From positions 40,709,126 to 40,773,125 of the forward strand of contig NW_019211457.1 of the NCBI RefSeq assembly GCF_002443255.2: a stretch of 64,000 nt of DNA, written 5' to 3'. Positions 13,556-25,400 of the stretch are shown piece by piece; within the stretch, counting starts at the first letter, position 1; every line of letters starts with the position of its first letter. The translations under genes were made by a program, and so were the position numbers. Source of the stretch: Varroa destructor. Its lineage: Eukaryota; Arthropoda; Arachnida; Mesostigmata; Varroidae. The notes below the pieces were generated by a model. The model was not told the DNA's origin, searched no databases, and saw only the letters and a list, made by a program, of their open reading frames with translations.

Positions 13556-13781
13556 GAAGTAAGAAAGGGTATGGAGCAGCTTTACCATCGACGCAAGGGT
13601 CGTATGGGTAGAAACCGCGATTATTCGTCTCGCTCAACCCACAATTGACCCAGCTGCTGGCGAGGCCGTTTCTACGCTTCGCAGAGGCAAGCAAGTCTTT
13701 GTTCAATGAGAGGGGTACTGGACATAATATAGCCCTCTATTTCAAAAAACAACATACGTATGACTAAACTATTGCTAAATA

Positions 13782-14442
13782 GTACTTTGCAATCGGTTCT
13801 CGAAGACTATTAGCCTCACTGAACGCAGTTGATTTATACGCGTCGGGAATACTGCAGTAAAGGTGTTTTGTCGCATACAGAAGTTGTCGGTCTCTAATCG
13901 TCTACGCATTTGTTCACTAGAACATTGTTAGAATGACCCGCTGAACCCTGTTAAATACAGACATCCCTTCAGTAAACGCTAGAAAACATAATGGACTACC
14001 ATTTGCTTGTGATGGTTATATGTAGCTATTCATTCATTGAAGAAAATCAAATGCGAATGATGAAACAGGGGTACGTCTGATAAACGCTTGTGGGGTACGT
14101 CTGATAAACGCTTGTACCAATATTAGTATACGGGAATATGAGACGTACCCCTGTTTCATCATTCGCATTTAATTTTCTTCAATGAATGAGTAGCTACATA
14201 TAACCGTCACAAGCAAATGGTAGTCCATTATCTTTTAATAGTGTTTGCTGAAGGGATGCCTGTATTTAGCAGGGTTCAGCGGGTCATTCTAACAATGTTC
14301 TAGTGAACAAATGCGTAGACGATTAGAGACCGACAACTTCTCTGTGTGCGACAAAACACCTTTACTGTAGGTATTCCCGATGCGTATGAATCAACTCCGA
14401 TCAGTGAGGCCAACAATCTTTGAGAACCGATTGCAAAATACC
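13782..14442. mobile_element. Large inverted repeat, foldback/MITE-like element
   Basis: The left arm (about 13782-14078) matches the reverse complement of the right arm (about 14141-14442) over ~300 bases, with an estimated identity above 90% and only small indels. The outer ends read GTACTTTGCAATCGGTTCT and its inverse. The spacer is about 60 bases and includes a tandem duplicate of 24 bases (14068-14091 and 14092-14115). No transposase frame is present, so it would be non-autonomous. A clear target-site duplication is not visible. A transcript would fold into a long duplex, a natural small-RNA source. Confidence 0.85.
14068..14115 (+). repeat. Exact 24-bp tandem duplication at the palindrome centre
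   Basis: Two adjacent identical copies of a 24-base unit containing GTACGTCTGATAAACGC. The first copy's left end belongs to the inner left arm of the inverted repeat. A duplication at this place is what replication slippage at a hairpin tip would leave. Confidence 0.9.
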
Positions 14443-15830
14443 GGGCAAATACCTCGCAGCGATTGTTTTACTTAATTTCTTAGCTGGTCTGTGTTTCTTC
14501 GATTCATGAGTCTACATAGAAGATAGGCGACACTTCGGCACTGGATATAACAGTATTTTCCTCAATTGATTACATAAACGAAGGTTCTTTCTTCACCACT
14601 CGCTGCTGACGAGTTTCTTCTGGGTTCTGTAGGGTTTTATGAAAGAGGGTTTTCTGACCTACTAATATTACGGTATACTGACCTACTATAGATATACGAA
14701 CAGGTTAAGTCATGAAAAAGTTTTTTTTTTACTGGTACGAATTTTTGTTCGTTTATTAAAAATGATTTTTTACTAGACCTTTCTCCACAAGCAACAGATG
14801 GACAGGTCGGTTTGTGAAAGAGGCTACATAGTGTTGCATGCATTTAACCAATCGCGACGTTATTAAGATAAGGTGTGGGTTGTAGGTTGGGCATGGAAGA
14901 ATTTCTGTCTGAGGTGCTTAAAATTTTCGAGCCGCCGAAAACTCGTAAAATCAAATATTGCCATACTTTACAAAATCAGTTTGTGTATAATTGTTGCCTC
15001 TTTTGAACTTTCATATTCCCGACGAATCGCGTCAAAATCTGCGTGCATCATTTCACTGTGTTTACGAAGCTTCTTGATAAGGATTTCCTCGGATCTCTCC
15101 AAAATCTAAAAATTGCCTATGTTGAGGTCTATGCAGGTTTGACTGTGTTTTGTGATGACGGCTGACGTCAAATAGGTCTTGCTCGTTCTTGGCATTGACT
15201 TTACGCGGGATCAGTATTTTTTTCCCACTGTTTGGGCAATTACACGCATGTGATCAAACCGTTTACAATAACACTTTCACTGACTGACTGACCTTTGTTA
15301 AACAACTGTTTACAGCCTTGTGTTTCTTTAGTGCATCTAGCTTCGGGGTAGGTCGAATGATTTACAATCATCAGAAGCTACAGTTTGTCGACATTTGCTT
15401 TCAGCGGCTGCCGGAAGTTCTATTTTGCTTTGGGATTTTAAGGAAAAGTCATCTTTAGTTCCGTTGAAGCCAATATCAATAAATGTCCGCCATATACCGG
15501 TCAGCGGGAAGGTAATAAAGAAACCAGTAACTGACTGATATGAACTTGTTGATCAAGTTACCCGTAACCGGAAGGAATTTAGGCAAAACATAAACAGTAT
15601 AACGCGTATAGAGCGGTCCAGAGAACTAAGCAACTAGGTTTAGTAAACAGTTGGTTAACTTCGTTTCATTTCGACGTAGTACATTCTTAAATTTCATTAA
15701 CATGATCCAAATTTGTACAATAACATTATAATTAAATAATAGTTATGCAGAAAAATGTATTTATAATACATCCTATTTAATTGTTACTCATGGTAAGCAG
15801 TTCGATATGGTAAGCGATATTGTACCGCAT
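14443..15830. other. AT-rich stretch without a supportable gene
   Basis: Nothing beyond chance frames (14637-14843 minus, 14873-15109 plus) was seen. Confidence 0.55.
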
Positions 15831-15838
15831 AGACGTGG

Positions 15839-15898
15839 TATAGTAATGGACGGACGACGCCGTTCAGTGAAGAGATATTCATATCACGCTCGAAGATA
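15839..15898 (+). promoter_or_regulatory. Composite core promoter: TATA-like, initiator, DPE
   Basis: A TATAGTAA element at 15839-15846 lies 27 bases before the A of TTCAGT at 15866, a match to the arthropod initiator TCAGT. An AGATA at 15894-15898 (about +29) fits the downstream promoter element consensus RGWYV. The three elements are correctly spaced, and the region is GC-richer than its flanks. The first ATG downstream is at 15991. Confidence 0.4.
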
Positions 15899-15990
15899 GT
15901 TTACGTCTGCGACAGCTCGAACGTGTCAATAGATCATTATTTAGCTATAACGCTGAACTTTAAGCGCGAACAGCAGTTAGAAGAAGAACC

Positions 15991-16020
15991 ATGAAAACTC
16001 GTGAGGGAAACCAAGAACAG
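15991..16020 (+). CDS. Possible first coding exon (MKTREGNQEQ)
   Basis: The ATG follows GAAGAACC, and ten codons lead straight into a strong donor, AACAG|GTGAGG, with phase 0. With the core promoter ~125 bases upstream, this looks like the start of a spliced gene. The next exon is not identified. A strong acceptor (CTCTTCCAG, near 16.56 kb) would add only seven codons before a stop. The gene may instead have a long first intron. Listed for the combination of promoter, start and donor. Confidence 0.28.
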
Positions 16021-17450
16021 GTGAGGGCCCTGCTTGAACGAGCGCGATGCAAAAGTAAACGATCTTTATCGACGACGCTTTGAAATGGACTGCGTGTTTG
16101 TGTCTGCGCCAAGATGTATCTCTGATTGTGGAAACACTAGGTGATTTTTGTTGCTAAGTTTTTCTTTCGTCTCGGCGTTTTAACGAACGCATGAACACTG
16201 AATCACTACGTTCAACTTTACTCAGTTCTTCAGTGAGTAACTTAATTTTCGCATAGCATGTGTCAACGCACGAATCTAAGAATGTGAGCTATTGCTTTAT
16301 GTCCCGGTTCAAAAGTTGGCAAGTTACATTGCTAGAAGACAATTACATTGTCGACCGGTGGGTCACCTAATATTAGTTCTGTAGGAAAATTTTAATATCG
16401 GGCAAACTCAGTTTTTTCTACTGCGATCAATATCTCGGGATAGCAAACTCGTTTGACAGTGGTCGCAACTAGTATAATAAAACTGACCCTGTCTCCCACA
16501 GACGCTTAGTTTCGGTGTTTCGTAAGTGCCATTTTCTATTGATTCTTTTTTTTACCTCTTCCAGTTTCTAATTGAATTTAATCGATAAGTTGTTTGATGA
16601 CCATCATCTTCTCCCATGACCATCACAAAATCTAATGCCTAATTTCCTATAGTAATCGAGGTAGCATTAGAAGATACATTGCTTTTATTGGATTTTTTCA
16701 TATGTACCGTTTCTAGTAATATCTTTGTAAGCCTCTTTCTGTGATGGTGCAGCGGTAACGGTATCTATACCCTAGTAGACTCGTGGTAATACAGTTGGGA
16801 GCCAACTATATGCAGCAATGATTAACAACAGACATAGAACACAATTGCTTTCCAATATAAATAAAACGAAACAGTCACACGAAAAGGCCCAAGTTGTCTG
16901 CTCAATTATTTTTCCCTATTTGAAATAATCCAAACAGTACTATAATGATACATTTTATCTGTCCCAGCTTTTTGGACCAGTTTTTGGAGCTTTTTGGGGC
17001 AGTTTCAGATGAAACCGGCGACGTAAATTTGTAAAGTAAAAATTGACTTGTTGAAGTTATTTCCGCAATCCTAAATTGTGTAGTTTGTTAGGATCATGTT
17101 CGCATAATTATTGCGGCTGTCCGATCAAACGCTCGCCAATTGCCCTATGTTTAGATAAAGGAATAACCGTTGGCAGGTACATTCGATTTTGTGTACTTAT
17201 AACATATGTAAAGATTACTCAAAAATTACATCATCATTAGATATTTCTACATTGCATATATAAATCAGCCCATTAAGAACCAACACAAAATGGCCTAGAG
17301 TGTCGCATAATTGAAAATGTTATTCCAACGCTTAACAACGTGTTAGTGAGTAAATAGAATGCTATTGTTTGTGTTAATAGCCTGTGTATTTAGATCACAT
17401 TTCCGCTTGTATCTATCTATTTACGACTTGTTAGCATTGGGGTCATGACA
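16021..17450. other. Possible intron or intergenic DNA
   Basis: AT-rich, without a supported exon apart from the acceptor near 16.56 kb. It includes the A-box-like site at 16.74 kb. Confidence 0.5.
16742..16762 (+). repeat. tRNA-type A box, possible decayed SINE
   Basis: The sequence TGGTGCAGCGG fits the Pol III A-box consensus, and the 17 bases around it differ at one position from the same part of the minus-strand element at 44.8 kb. No B box is visible within the next 70 bases, so if it is a SINE copy the rest has decayed. Confidence 0.3.
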
Positions 17451-18700
17451 TTTTGCCAAATCCTTGGTCTCTTTTAGAGTCGGCTAGACCCGACACTATG
17501 TCGTCTACCCCACCTCCTTTTCGATGCTGTCTTTTTCTCTAGTCGTTCGATGTGCGATGTTGCCCGACAATTAATCGGCTCAAAACTCTACATTTTAAGC
17601 CGTTCTAATCCCTGCCTCTTTATTGTGGCGCCAGCGTTCCGCTAGCAGAGTTCCTGTGGTACAGCCACTGCGGCAATTCTCGCGGACCTAACAGACATCG
17701 ACATACAGTTCCATATTACGCATATAATTCCAGCGGCGAACTCCGATGGGAGGCACGAGCGCAAAACATTTTCACTATCTTGCTAGCTTTCTCGCCCCTT
17801 TAATTGCCCTTCCCTGCCCATTCCTTTGGTACAAAGCCTTAATAGCCTCTAGTCAGTACACAAGCCGGACCCCGTGTCGTTGTTCGACTCCTGTGGCATC
17901 CGACTCCACCCTCTATTCATATCGAGTCCGCGATACAAAATGTCGCAGTCAGCTTTTGCTCGTCGGCATTAAAGATGTAGGCGAGTATCCGCAGCCTCGG
18001 TCTTTCTACTGCTTTGTAAGGGCCTTTGTAAGCCTGCGCTTCCACCCAAACTTATAATTAATTCACTTGAACGGGCTGTAGCGGCGGCCGCTGATGCCAA
18101 GGACGGCGCAACAGACGACGGGTGGTCAGGTATATTGGACCTGGGGGTGTAGCGGCTACCGAGTGAAGAGAAAAGAGAACAGCCAGCGCGGTCCTGTTTG
18201 ACAAGGACAAGTTCATTGTTGTTTGGTGGACTAGGTGCGATAAGTTAGCTGGCTTCGTCGGTAACAGATTGGCTGACCGGGCGGGAGTAGAAAGAAATTT
18301 GAGTGGCGGCAATATCCTAGAGAGAATGAGAGTAAATGTCAGCTCAAAGGAAGTTTCAAATAAACAGCCAGGCCCCCTCATCTCTCCCAGTCGGTGAAAG
18401 AGACAATGTCGTTTGTTACTAACTGTTACACGCCTGGGCACAAGAAGCAATAAACGTGCATCTAAGTCGTTGTATAACATTTGGGTTCGTTACGTTTTAG
18501 TTATGTCTCGCTCCGCTGGGCAGCCCGGCCTAGGTCAAGCCTTCCCCTGTCAGCTAATCAACGGGGTTGAAGAGTCGGGATTAACTGTTGCTCTTGGTTC
18601 GCGTAACTTATTAGCTCGTAATGATGTGATTATGCGTCGACTGTTGAACATATCGCCTACAATAGTATAGGAAGATCGGAGGACACTTCTGACTCATTGG
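17450..18700. other. GC-rich patch with overlapping frames on both strands
   Basis: Frames at 17746-18057 (plus, 103 codons) and 18058-18480 (minus, 140 codons from its start) abut each other. Neither has a family signature. Composition alone explains the lower stop density, and I do not call either as a gene. Confidence 0.4.
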
Positions 18701-21700
18701 GCTCCTGCATATAGCAGATGCGCCCTTTCAAACTGTGGTTTTCTGGCAAATGGCTAGTACGGTAGAGGTGATACCAACAGCGAACGCTGTATTTTGCGTC
18801 ACAGATTGTTAATTGGGGTGATATCGGTTATTCAATTTAAAGCAATCTAAGCGGCACTGTTACAAATTACCCAATAATATCCGAGTCCCTATGTAGAGGG
18901 AAGATTATGGATTGATATATTGTGTTCATATGAGCGTCACAAATAAATAAGGAGGATCGATTTGATTTATCCGTGGGGAACTTCATTAGGGTAAAAATTA
19001 CAAACTTAGAACTTGTCGATCAATGCTTAGGTGTGTCCACTGGACGAATTCAGGGTCTGTTAAAAAAATTATGCTGAGGAAGTTGGTATAGTTATGCAGT
19101 GCATGAATCACTGCTAAAAGAATAGTTACTGAAGTGCGTGTTAAGTGTTTCCTATCATATTTAGACGTATATCTGCTGAAGTGGACCGACAACCGCACGG
19201 TTGTCGAAACGAAATGCACCAACATTGCCAAATCAGCTATGAGCCATGTACGCGTCAGGTACTTTGGACTTGAAACACGGGAGTCTGCACGCTTCGGAGT
19301 TTCCTAATCATTCATTAATAAGACGACAAAGCCTCTATAGATGCTAAATAGGGCATCGGGCGACAATGTTTCTCTAGCGTAGGCGGCACCACAGACGTGC
19401 CTGATGTAATTTACGAACAAATTTAATTGTAGCTTATTTGAATACTTTAGTCTTTGATTGATTAATTAATAGTTGTTTCTATCTACATGTGTTTTATAAG
19501 AAACACTTTCTATTGATCTGCTGGGTGATTTTTCAGTGTGCGGTTTGCTTGTTCCATCACAACCAGTATAAATACATTCATCTAATTTTATATCTAAGGG
19601 GTACAGAAACGACGCATTTTTGTGATGTTTTTGAGTACCAGAACTGTGAACGCTATCTCAGTGAGACTCATATGAACCCCCCTGCTTCTTATAAATCATG
19701 CGTAAGGGTCGATATCAGTATTGCAACTGATCCAATGAATCTTAGATGTATAGGAATTAAGAATAAACAATAAGGAAATAAAATCCGTCTCTGACGGAGC
19801 TGTCAATGATAAGCAAATTCAGCAACCCTGATAAAGAAATGAATTGCTTCGGGTTATTCCAGGCACTAATGAAGGTACTTTCGGTATAATCCAAGTACCT
19901 TTCGCATGCTTGGTACATTAGCGTGCTACAACAATGGGCTCCTAGGAAGCTGCTAGATGGCAAAATACTACTACATTCTCACAATCCTCAATCCCTTGAG
20001 GACATCCCTTAGTAGCAAAGGTGTGAATGTATATCTCACAGATCTATGGTGGTGATGATTTATGCTAGATGAAATCTGAGGTACATGTGGTACAGAAAAA
20101 ATTTCTACATACGTTTTCAGGACGATTTTCAATGCCGACAGAGCTGACACTATCCTTTTCTCAGCAGAAGCGTGCCAGCGGCGACAAAGCCCGCATCGAT
20201 ATTACGTTATTTACAAACAGATTGGTTCTTTTAAGCGGTGCAAGCAAGTTGCTGACGATTGCCAACCTCAGGTGTCACATGTTATTTTCTATAAAAATCT
20301 GTTACTAAGAATCAATGTGGTGAAGAGAACATGATTTCTCACCGATAGAGATCATTCTAATATCAATCATTCGCGGAAGAAACGTGCGTTTCGTCTGGCT
20401 GAAATCCAGCTCTACGTGTACTTAAAAATTATTAGTGAAATTAAAATTTTGATATGACTAATAATATAGAAGATATCCTGCCGCCATTTTACGGGTCAAC
20501 CAAGATCGACGACGTACACAATGGCGAGACATTTTCTCCCTATAAAAGAGGCGGTAGAGCGCCAGCAGGTGTTTACTTAGTGCGTTTCGCTCTGTACCTT
20601 TAACGCATCTCGCCTACTTTTCAGGTTGTCCCAAACGGGACATTCGAAGACCTGTTTAGGCGGTCTAATGCAGAGCGCAATGCAAAGCCAGTATTTAGTT
20701 TAACAGCAATAGCTCGGTCCGCTTAGGTATCGGCAAGGAACTAACCGACCTGCTGTCCGCACACGGCGTTGTTTCAAATAGAAAAACAAAAAATGTAAGT
20801 ATGCAACAGGTAACAAAATGACCCGGGCCTTTTACTCAGTTATTCGTGCTAGAGGTACGACTTCCTTTTCAACAACTGGTAGGGATGAAAGAAGCTATGC
20901 TTTCACATTGTATTAGGATAAGTAGAGTAGGAAGATGTGGTACAACAAAGGGTGGTGGGAAAGTTCCCTATATTTGCATAACTTTCTCGGCAGCGCATTC
21001 AACATGGATAATAGCTTTCAACAGAGCATTCTAATCAGAGTGTTTCTATATAGCAAATTTTAAAGGCAACGATTGAGACGACTAAGTCCAGCAAGGAAGA
21101 CCTACGCTTGCTAAGTACTTGATAATTCGTATGTACTATTTCAATATTATGTTTTTTTTTATGAAATTGTCCTACGATAAACGTGCAAATAGTCCGCTGC
21201 TAGCCGATTGACCATCCGCTACGCAGCAATATGTAACTTCACCGATCCGATTTGACACGTCAATTTTAACGATTGTTATTAAATAAAGACGTTTTGCCGT
21301 CTCACGGCAACGCCAAGCGATCACGTAATTTTCTATGCCCACTGCATCCTTCATGTTATAGTAGAACAAACAACCGCAGGTTGTATGGCGTATGATGTGA
21401 TACGGTAAAAGTTATCGCATAGATGCAAACTGTTATTAGTGATGAGATGAAGCCAAAGGAATGATTGCGCATCTCGTATAACGAACATACAGAAGATGTA
21501 GTTTTCTTATTTGCGAAAATGCATAATAGTCATCGATTTTCTTCTAGCAACCTTTCCTTGTAACGGTGTGAAACATGTGTGTTTTTAAAAAAAAACGAAA
21601 CGAATATATGCTTTGACACTGAAAGCTTCTGGACCGTTCACAATTGCCATTACCTAAATGTATTTAATGTTGTAATTTACTTGAAACGTACTCTTTACCA

Positions 21701-22190
21701 GTTGTTCAATCTATGGACGGCCATAATAGGCATATTGATGCAACATGTGGGCACGTAAAATATAAACCAAGGCCAGTTCATGGCAAAATACCTCAGACAT
21801 GTTAATAGTAAGCCGCTCGTTTGACTGCTTAGTCTTTCAAGAGAGGCGAAACGTCTTTGAAAAATACCGGGTTTTTTAGGCATCAAGGCGTATGAATCAT
21901 GGGCTTCACGTCTATTGACACGCGCTAATTAACTATGGAGGTGTTGCTTGAGGGGCAGACGTACACCTATCGGCCGAATTCTGATAATCCATGGCATCGG
22001 AAGCTTGGCAACCGCTAATCTTAATTGCTCGACATTCTAAATAATTATGCGTTACAGTCCGCGTCGAGCCCTACTACTGCCACGACTCTAATACAAATAG
22101 CGCATGATACAACTAGAACAACTTCTGGGTTTTATTTTTGGCATGATTTTCAATTGTTAGGGTGAGGACCACATTTCCGGCGAGCTAATA
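18700..22190. other. AT-rich stretch; one TATA-like promoter
   Basis: Apart from a TATAAAAG at 20541 (listed separately), I see no gene, RNA or repeat that stands out. Confidence 0.5.
20541..20575 (+). promoter_or_regulatory. TATAAAAG box
   Basis: A consensus TATA box in a locally GC-rich stretch. Expected initiation is around 20571, but no good initiator is seen there. A strong acceptor-like CTACTTTTCAG follows about 60 bases later, and no long frame follows. The transcript, if any, is unidentified. Confidence 0.25.
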
Positions 22191-22491
22191 CACTAGCGGC
22201 TTTTTAGCAGTACGAAGTTTCCGTCAGCCGGACGTTGGGGATACAGAACGAAAGCCCAGAACAGCCGACGAGCTGATTGAGGAAGACGTGCCTATGAGAG
22301 CGATGTGAAACACTTTTCTGTGAGTCGATATAACCGTCTTCGTCTATGGCACGTATCAACAAACGCTGGATAAGTAAGCACAGTTCTCTAAATACTCAAA
22401 CTTATGCTTACAAAACTCTCAACTTAGGTGCCATATGTAATTCCTGGAAGCACAAAACTCCGTTCAAAGTCTTTAGAATGCCTCTGAGCTT

Positions 22492-22713
22492 ATGACAGGA
22501 TTTGTTTGGGCTGCATTTTTAAAGGCGGGCAGCGAGCCCCCTATGGCGGCGGTCGGTGGCGCCAGGTCTGTCTGGTTACGGATAGCAACGGTGGGGTTCA
22601 CTGACCGAAAAAAAGATTGCACCTGTGACAAGTTCGAAGCAGGCGACACGCGTATTCAACGCTGCGCAAACGAGCTAGCAGTGGGAAAGATCCTTGCGAT
22701 AACGGAGGTTTAA
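22492..22713 (+). CDS. 73-aa frame inside the poly-A-tailed segment
   Basis: It runs from ATG to TAA, beginning MTGFVWAAFLKAGSEPP, with a central CysThrCysAsp and a second Cys near the end. Codon pattern is purine-first and the composition looks protein-like, but no family is recognised. If the segment is a retrocopy, this would be a fragment of the parent's coding region. Alternatively it is a chance frame favoured by GC content. Confidence 0.22.
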   Translation: MTGFVWAAFLKAGSEPPMAAVGGARSVWLRIATVGFTDRKKDCTCDKFEAGDTRIQRCANELAVGKILAITEV

Positions 22714-22903
22714 GGCGCTTGCGAGTTGTTGCGCTTACTGCTTATCCGACAAAGCTTGACAGCCGAGGCGGCAGAGGTGGACGCAATAATAGCTGACTTG
22801 ACTAATCACTGCCTTAACTACCAAGAAATAGTGGAAAAGGGAGAACACCGGCAAGCTAGACCCGTCAAGCAGAACGATTAGGATTGCTCAAATCGATTTT
22901 TAC

Positions 22904-22929
22904 AAAAAAAAAAAAAAAAAAAAAAAAAA
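22904..22929 (+). repeat. Poly-A tract, 26 bases
   Basis: Uninterrupted A run at the right edge of the GC-rich segment, interpreted as a possible retroposition tail. Confidence 0.95.
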
Positions 22930-24330
22930 CTGTCCGCTCTGTTTCTAACCGATGTTTGTACGGTGTTCACATATGTGGTGAAAGAAACTTTCGCGTTTTG
23001 CAGAAAAACTCAGCCTGCGAAGAGAGTTACAGCTGCAAATGCTTACAGCTTCTTTAGCCGATAAACTATGTAACTTAGAGAGCAATGACAATTGTTGGTT
23101 TCTTAAGACAACTTCAAGTTGTTAATTAGAAGTATGACGAACGAATCTAGTTTAATCTATTTCTTTTGATGAAATGACTATCAATTCGTGAGGGTTATTT
23201 AGAAAAAGCGCTTGGTTTGAGCGTCTAGAACAAATCGCAAATACAGAAGACGTTAGACAATGAAAATGGCGCAGTAATACTACTAATTCTAAACTCAGTC
23301 CGATCACAGATATGCTCATTCTGTTTGCGAGCTTAAATTCAAACCGCCAAAGCAAACAAAGCCAAATATGAAATGTTTTTTTTTTTATCCTAGGATTCAA
23401 TCGAATAGATCTGGGACGACAGTTTTTGAAATATTCAAATTCCGTTTTTGACTGTTTTTTTGGATTCTGTGCGATTTTTGTACGGTAATGAAAAGTTTTC
23501 ATTGAGCTAAAAATCTGTGTCGCATTTTCGATGCGCGGCTTAGTTAACTTACAGAAGCTGACTTCGATCATAGGTAGCTGCTCCACTCAACAACCCGTAA
23601 TTAATAAGGATATAGTTTATTTATTAAAGTATTTTTAAAGATGACATTGTATTGGCCGTTAAGCCGCACAAAAGCAAATTATTACGACTCTGGGTCTGTC
23701 AGAATTGAATCCGTGTGCTTACATGCCTTAGACCATTAGAAAGCATCTTATGCATGGAGCTGGTACTTAAAATACACCCTACGTAGCGTTATCGAATAAA
23801 CAAAAACAAAGTGTATGGTACACCGAACTAGTCAGATGCTATGTAGCATCACCTGTATCTGCATATATTATTTATATATGCTATTTTTTACGTTACAGAT
23901 ATTGTCCAGCTTATGACAATACATTCGAAATGACTTAAGACCACTTACATGTTAGTACCGGAAAACGAATTGTTGTATATCTTCAGAACGGTTAATCGCC
24001 TGCCTCCTCTTCACTTATGAGACACTTTTTCCTGGAAAAAATCTCTCTTTGAAAAACACGACAATTGCTGAAATAACGAAAAATGTTCGTAACGATAACA
24101 GTTTCTTTTCACCTCTACCATCAGGGGGCCGATAAGGTACATGCGGAAAACGCTTTTGGAGATCCACCTAAACCCCAGGGACGATGCTTGTGTACTCTGC
24201 TGAAGCACGCCTGATGTAGGTTTAGACAGGCAAAAGATGAGTTCCGCTAACTCGCGTTCAACCCGACCGAAACGCTGTGAGCGAAGGCATCGCTCGTAAT
24301 AGACGCGTCCTAACATTCCTCCCATGCAAA
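22930..24330. other. AT-rich stretch without a supportable gene
   Basis: The 144-codon minus frame at 23152-23586 lies here. About one frame of that length is expected by chance in this window, it starts at GTG, and it shows no domain, so it is not called. Confidence 0.5.
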
Positions 24331-24362
24331 GAAGCCATCGAGTGTGCCGGATGGGGCGCGAG

Positions 24363-24420
24363 CACGTGGACGGTTTGCGGATATAAAAAGCCCAAGCAAG
24401 ACTTTTTTTTCTCTCCAGAG
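24363..24420 (+). promoter_or_regulatory. E-box, TATA box and initiator-like site
   Basis: A palindromic CACGTG at 24363-24368 is followed by TATAAAAA at 24382-24389 and a TCCAGAG start-like site about 30 bases on, within a CG-rich stretch. The first downstream ATG (about 24.5 kb) opens only three codons. The transcript is therefore non-coding, has an untranslated first exon, or the promoter is fortuitous. Confidence 0.35.
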
Positions 24421-25400
24421 TAGCACTCTTTGACCATTATTTTTGTGTCTTCGCTGTGTTGGCTCGTCGTTTAATGCGGACGCAGAGCGCGCAAAAGACG
24501 CATGATGCTTTGAACACCACTAGTTTAGGCCGCGTTTGCAGCGGCAGCGTCGTCTGCTTACTAGTCAAAGTAGAAGTCGGGCCAGTCGTGGTCTTGTCTC
24601 GCCTTGTGTGGTGGTTCCATATTTTGTAGATCTAGTAGCATCTGCTGCTGCCTCTGATGCTTTCATTGCAGCTGAGCTACCGCTGTTAGATGGCCAGCAG
24701 TTGAATTTTGTGAGGCAGAAGGAATTTAGCAAATAGCAATGATAGATGACTAGACGCTGAAGCTCCCTAGAGCGTGCTAGCTAGGGCTACTAGAGCCGTC
24801 CAAAGCACAAGGAAGCTGGAAAGAGTAAAGAAGTGGGAGATAAAGACTGGTGAATAGTGATATGGGAGCCTATATTAGTCCTGACCTTATAGGCCCATGG
24901 ATAGACCACAAAAAAGGTCGCTCCTGTCGCGACCGCTACCGCCCGGCGTGAGTTTCCGTACGAATGACGGAATATGAGGGTGAATTGAAGGCCGACTTGA
25001 GGGCGGAGTTTTCTCAAGCGTGAAGCACACTAACGTTTCGCCTTAGCGGAGCAGCCTATTCGTCGCTTGGCCTAGTGCGGCGCATCTAGTGCCTTTCGGC
25101 TCACACATACAGGACAGGCCTGCGCCACCCGAGCTGCGTTTGGCCACCTCGTTTTCTACCGGCGGAGCGGCAGTTGCCTTATTCGCTGCTTATTTTTTGA
25201 TGAAAATTCGAGTTACTTTTCGACTAAATCGACAAGGCTCCCATTACCAGCGGCCTTATTCTCCAACCCACCGGTTGCCCAGTACCTTTAACATATTCGC
25301 CAAATATTTACGAGAAACTCCGTTTTTCACAAGCACACAATATCCGAAGAATCTGCATCGGATGAATAACAAGCAGCCTTTCCCTATTTAATTTATAGCA
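24420..25400. other. GC-rich patch, frames unresolved
   Basis: On the minus strand a frame from 25041 to 24790 follows an acceptor-like CGTTAG and carries a hydrophobic stretch (AVATGATFFVVYPWAY), with a donor-like AAG|GTCAGG inside. On the plus strand a frame at 25089-25391 has its own hydrophobic segment. Neither begins with ATG in a good context and neither matches a family. One may be an exon of a small membrane protein. Confidence 0.3.

Larger units (their letters stand above)
12140..13720. other. GC-rich block with overlapping unresolved frames
   Basis: Base composition rises sharply, and the plus strand is pyrimidine-rich between about 12.9 and 13.15 kb. Several frames overlap on both strands. 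On the minus strand there are an 83-codon frame from an ATG at 12796 and a 106-codon frame from an ATG at 13262; the latter is Lys/Arg/Met-rich, with simple-repeat-like GATGA runs. A TATA promoter points right at 13309. I recognise no protein family. The block is likely genic or regulatory, but I cannot choose a frame. Confidence 0.45.
22190..22929 (+). other. GC-rich segment ending in a 26-A tract
   Basis: About 700 bases of raised GC content end exactly in an uninterrupted run of 26 A (22904-22929), after which composition drops back to AT-rich. This is the shape of a retroposed sequence with a poly-A tail on the plus strand (processed copy or LINE-like fragment). There is no AATAAA before the tail, and I could not find a matching target-site duplication. 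It contains the 73-codon frame at 22492-22713. Confidence 0.35.

Noticed and set aside
18058..18480. 140-codon minus-strand frame
   Set aside because: Leu/Arg/Pro-rich translation of a GC-rich patch; no motif, no transcript signals.
22854..22867. 14-base match (GCTAGACCCGTCAA) between here and 61219
   Set aside because: Several 14-base matches are expected by chance within 64 kb; the flanks do not align.
23152..23586. 144-codon minus-strand frame
   Set aside because: Starts at GTG, has no domain or splice context, and about one such frame is expected by chance at this composition.
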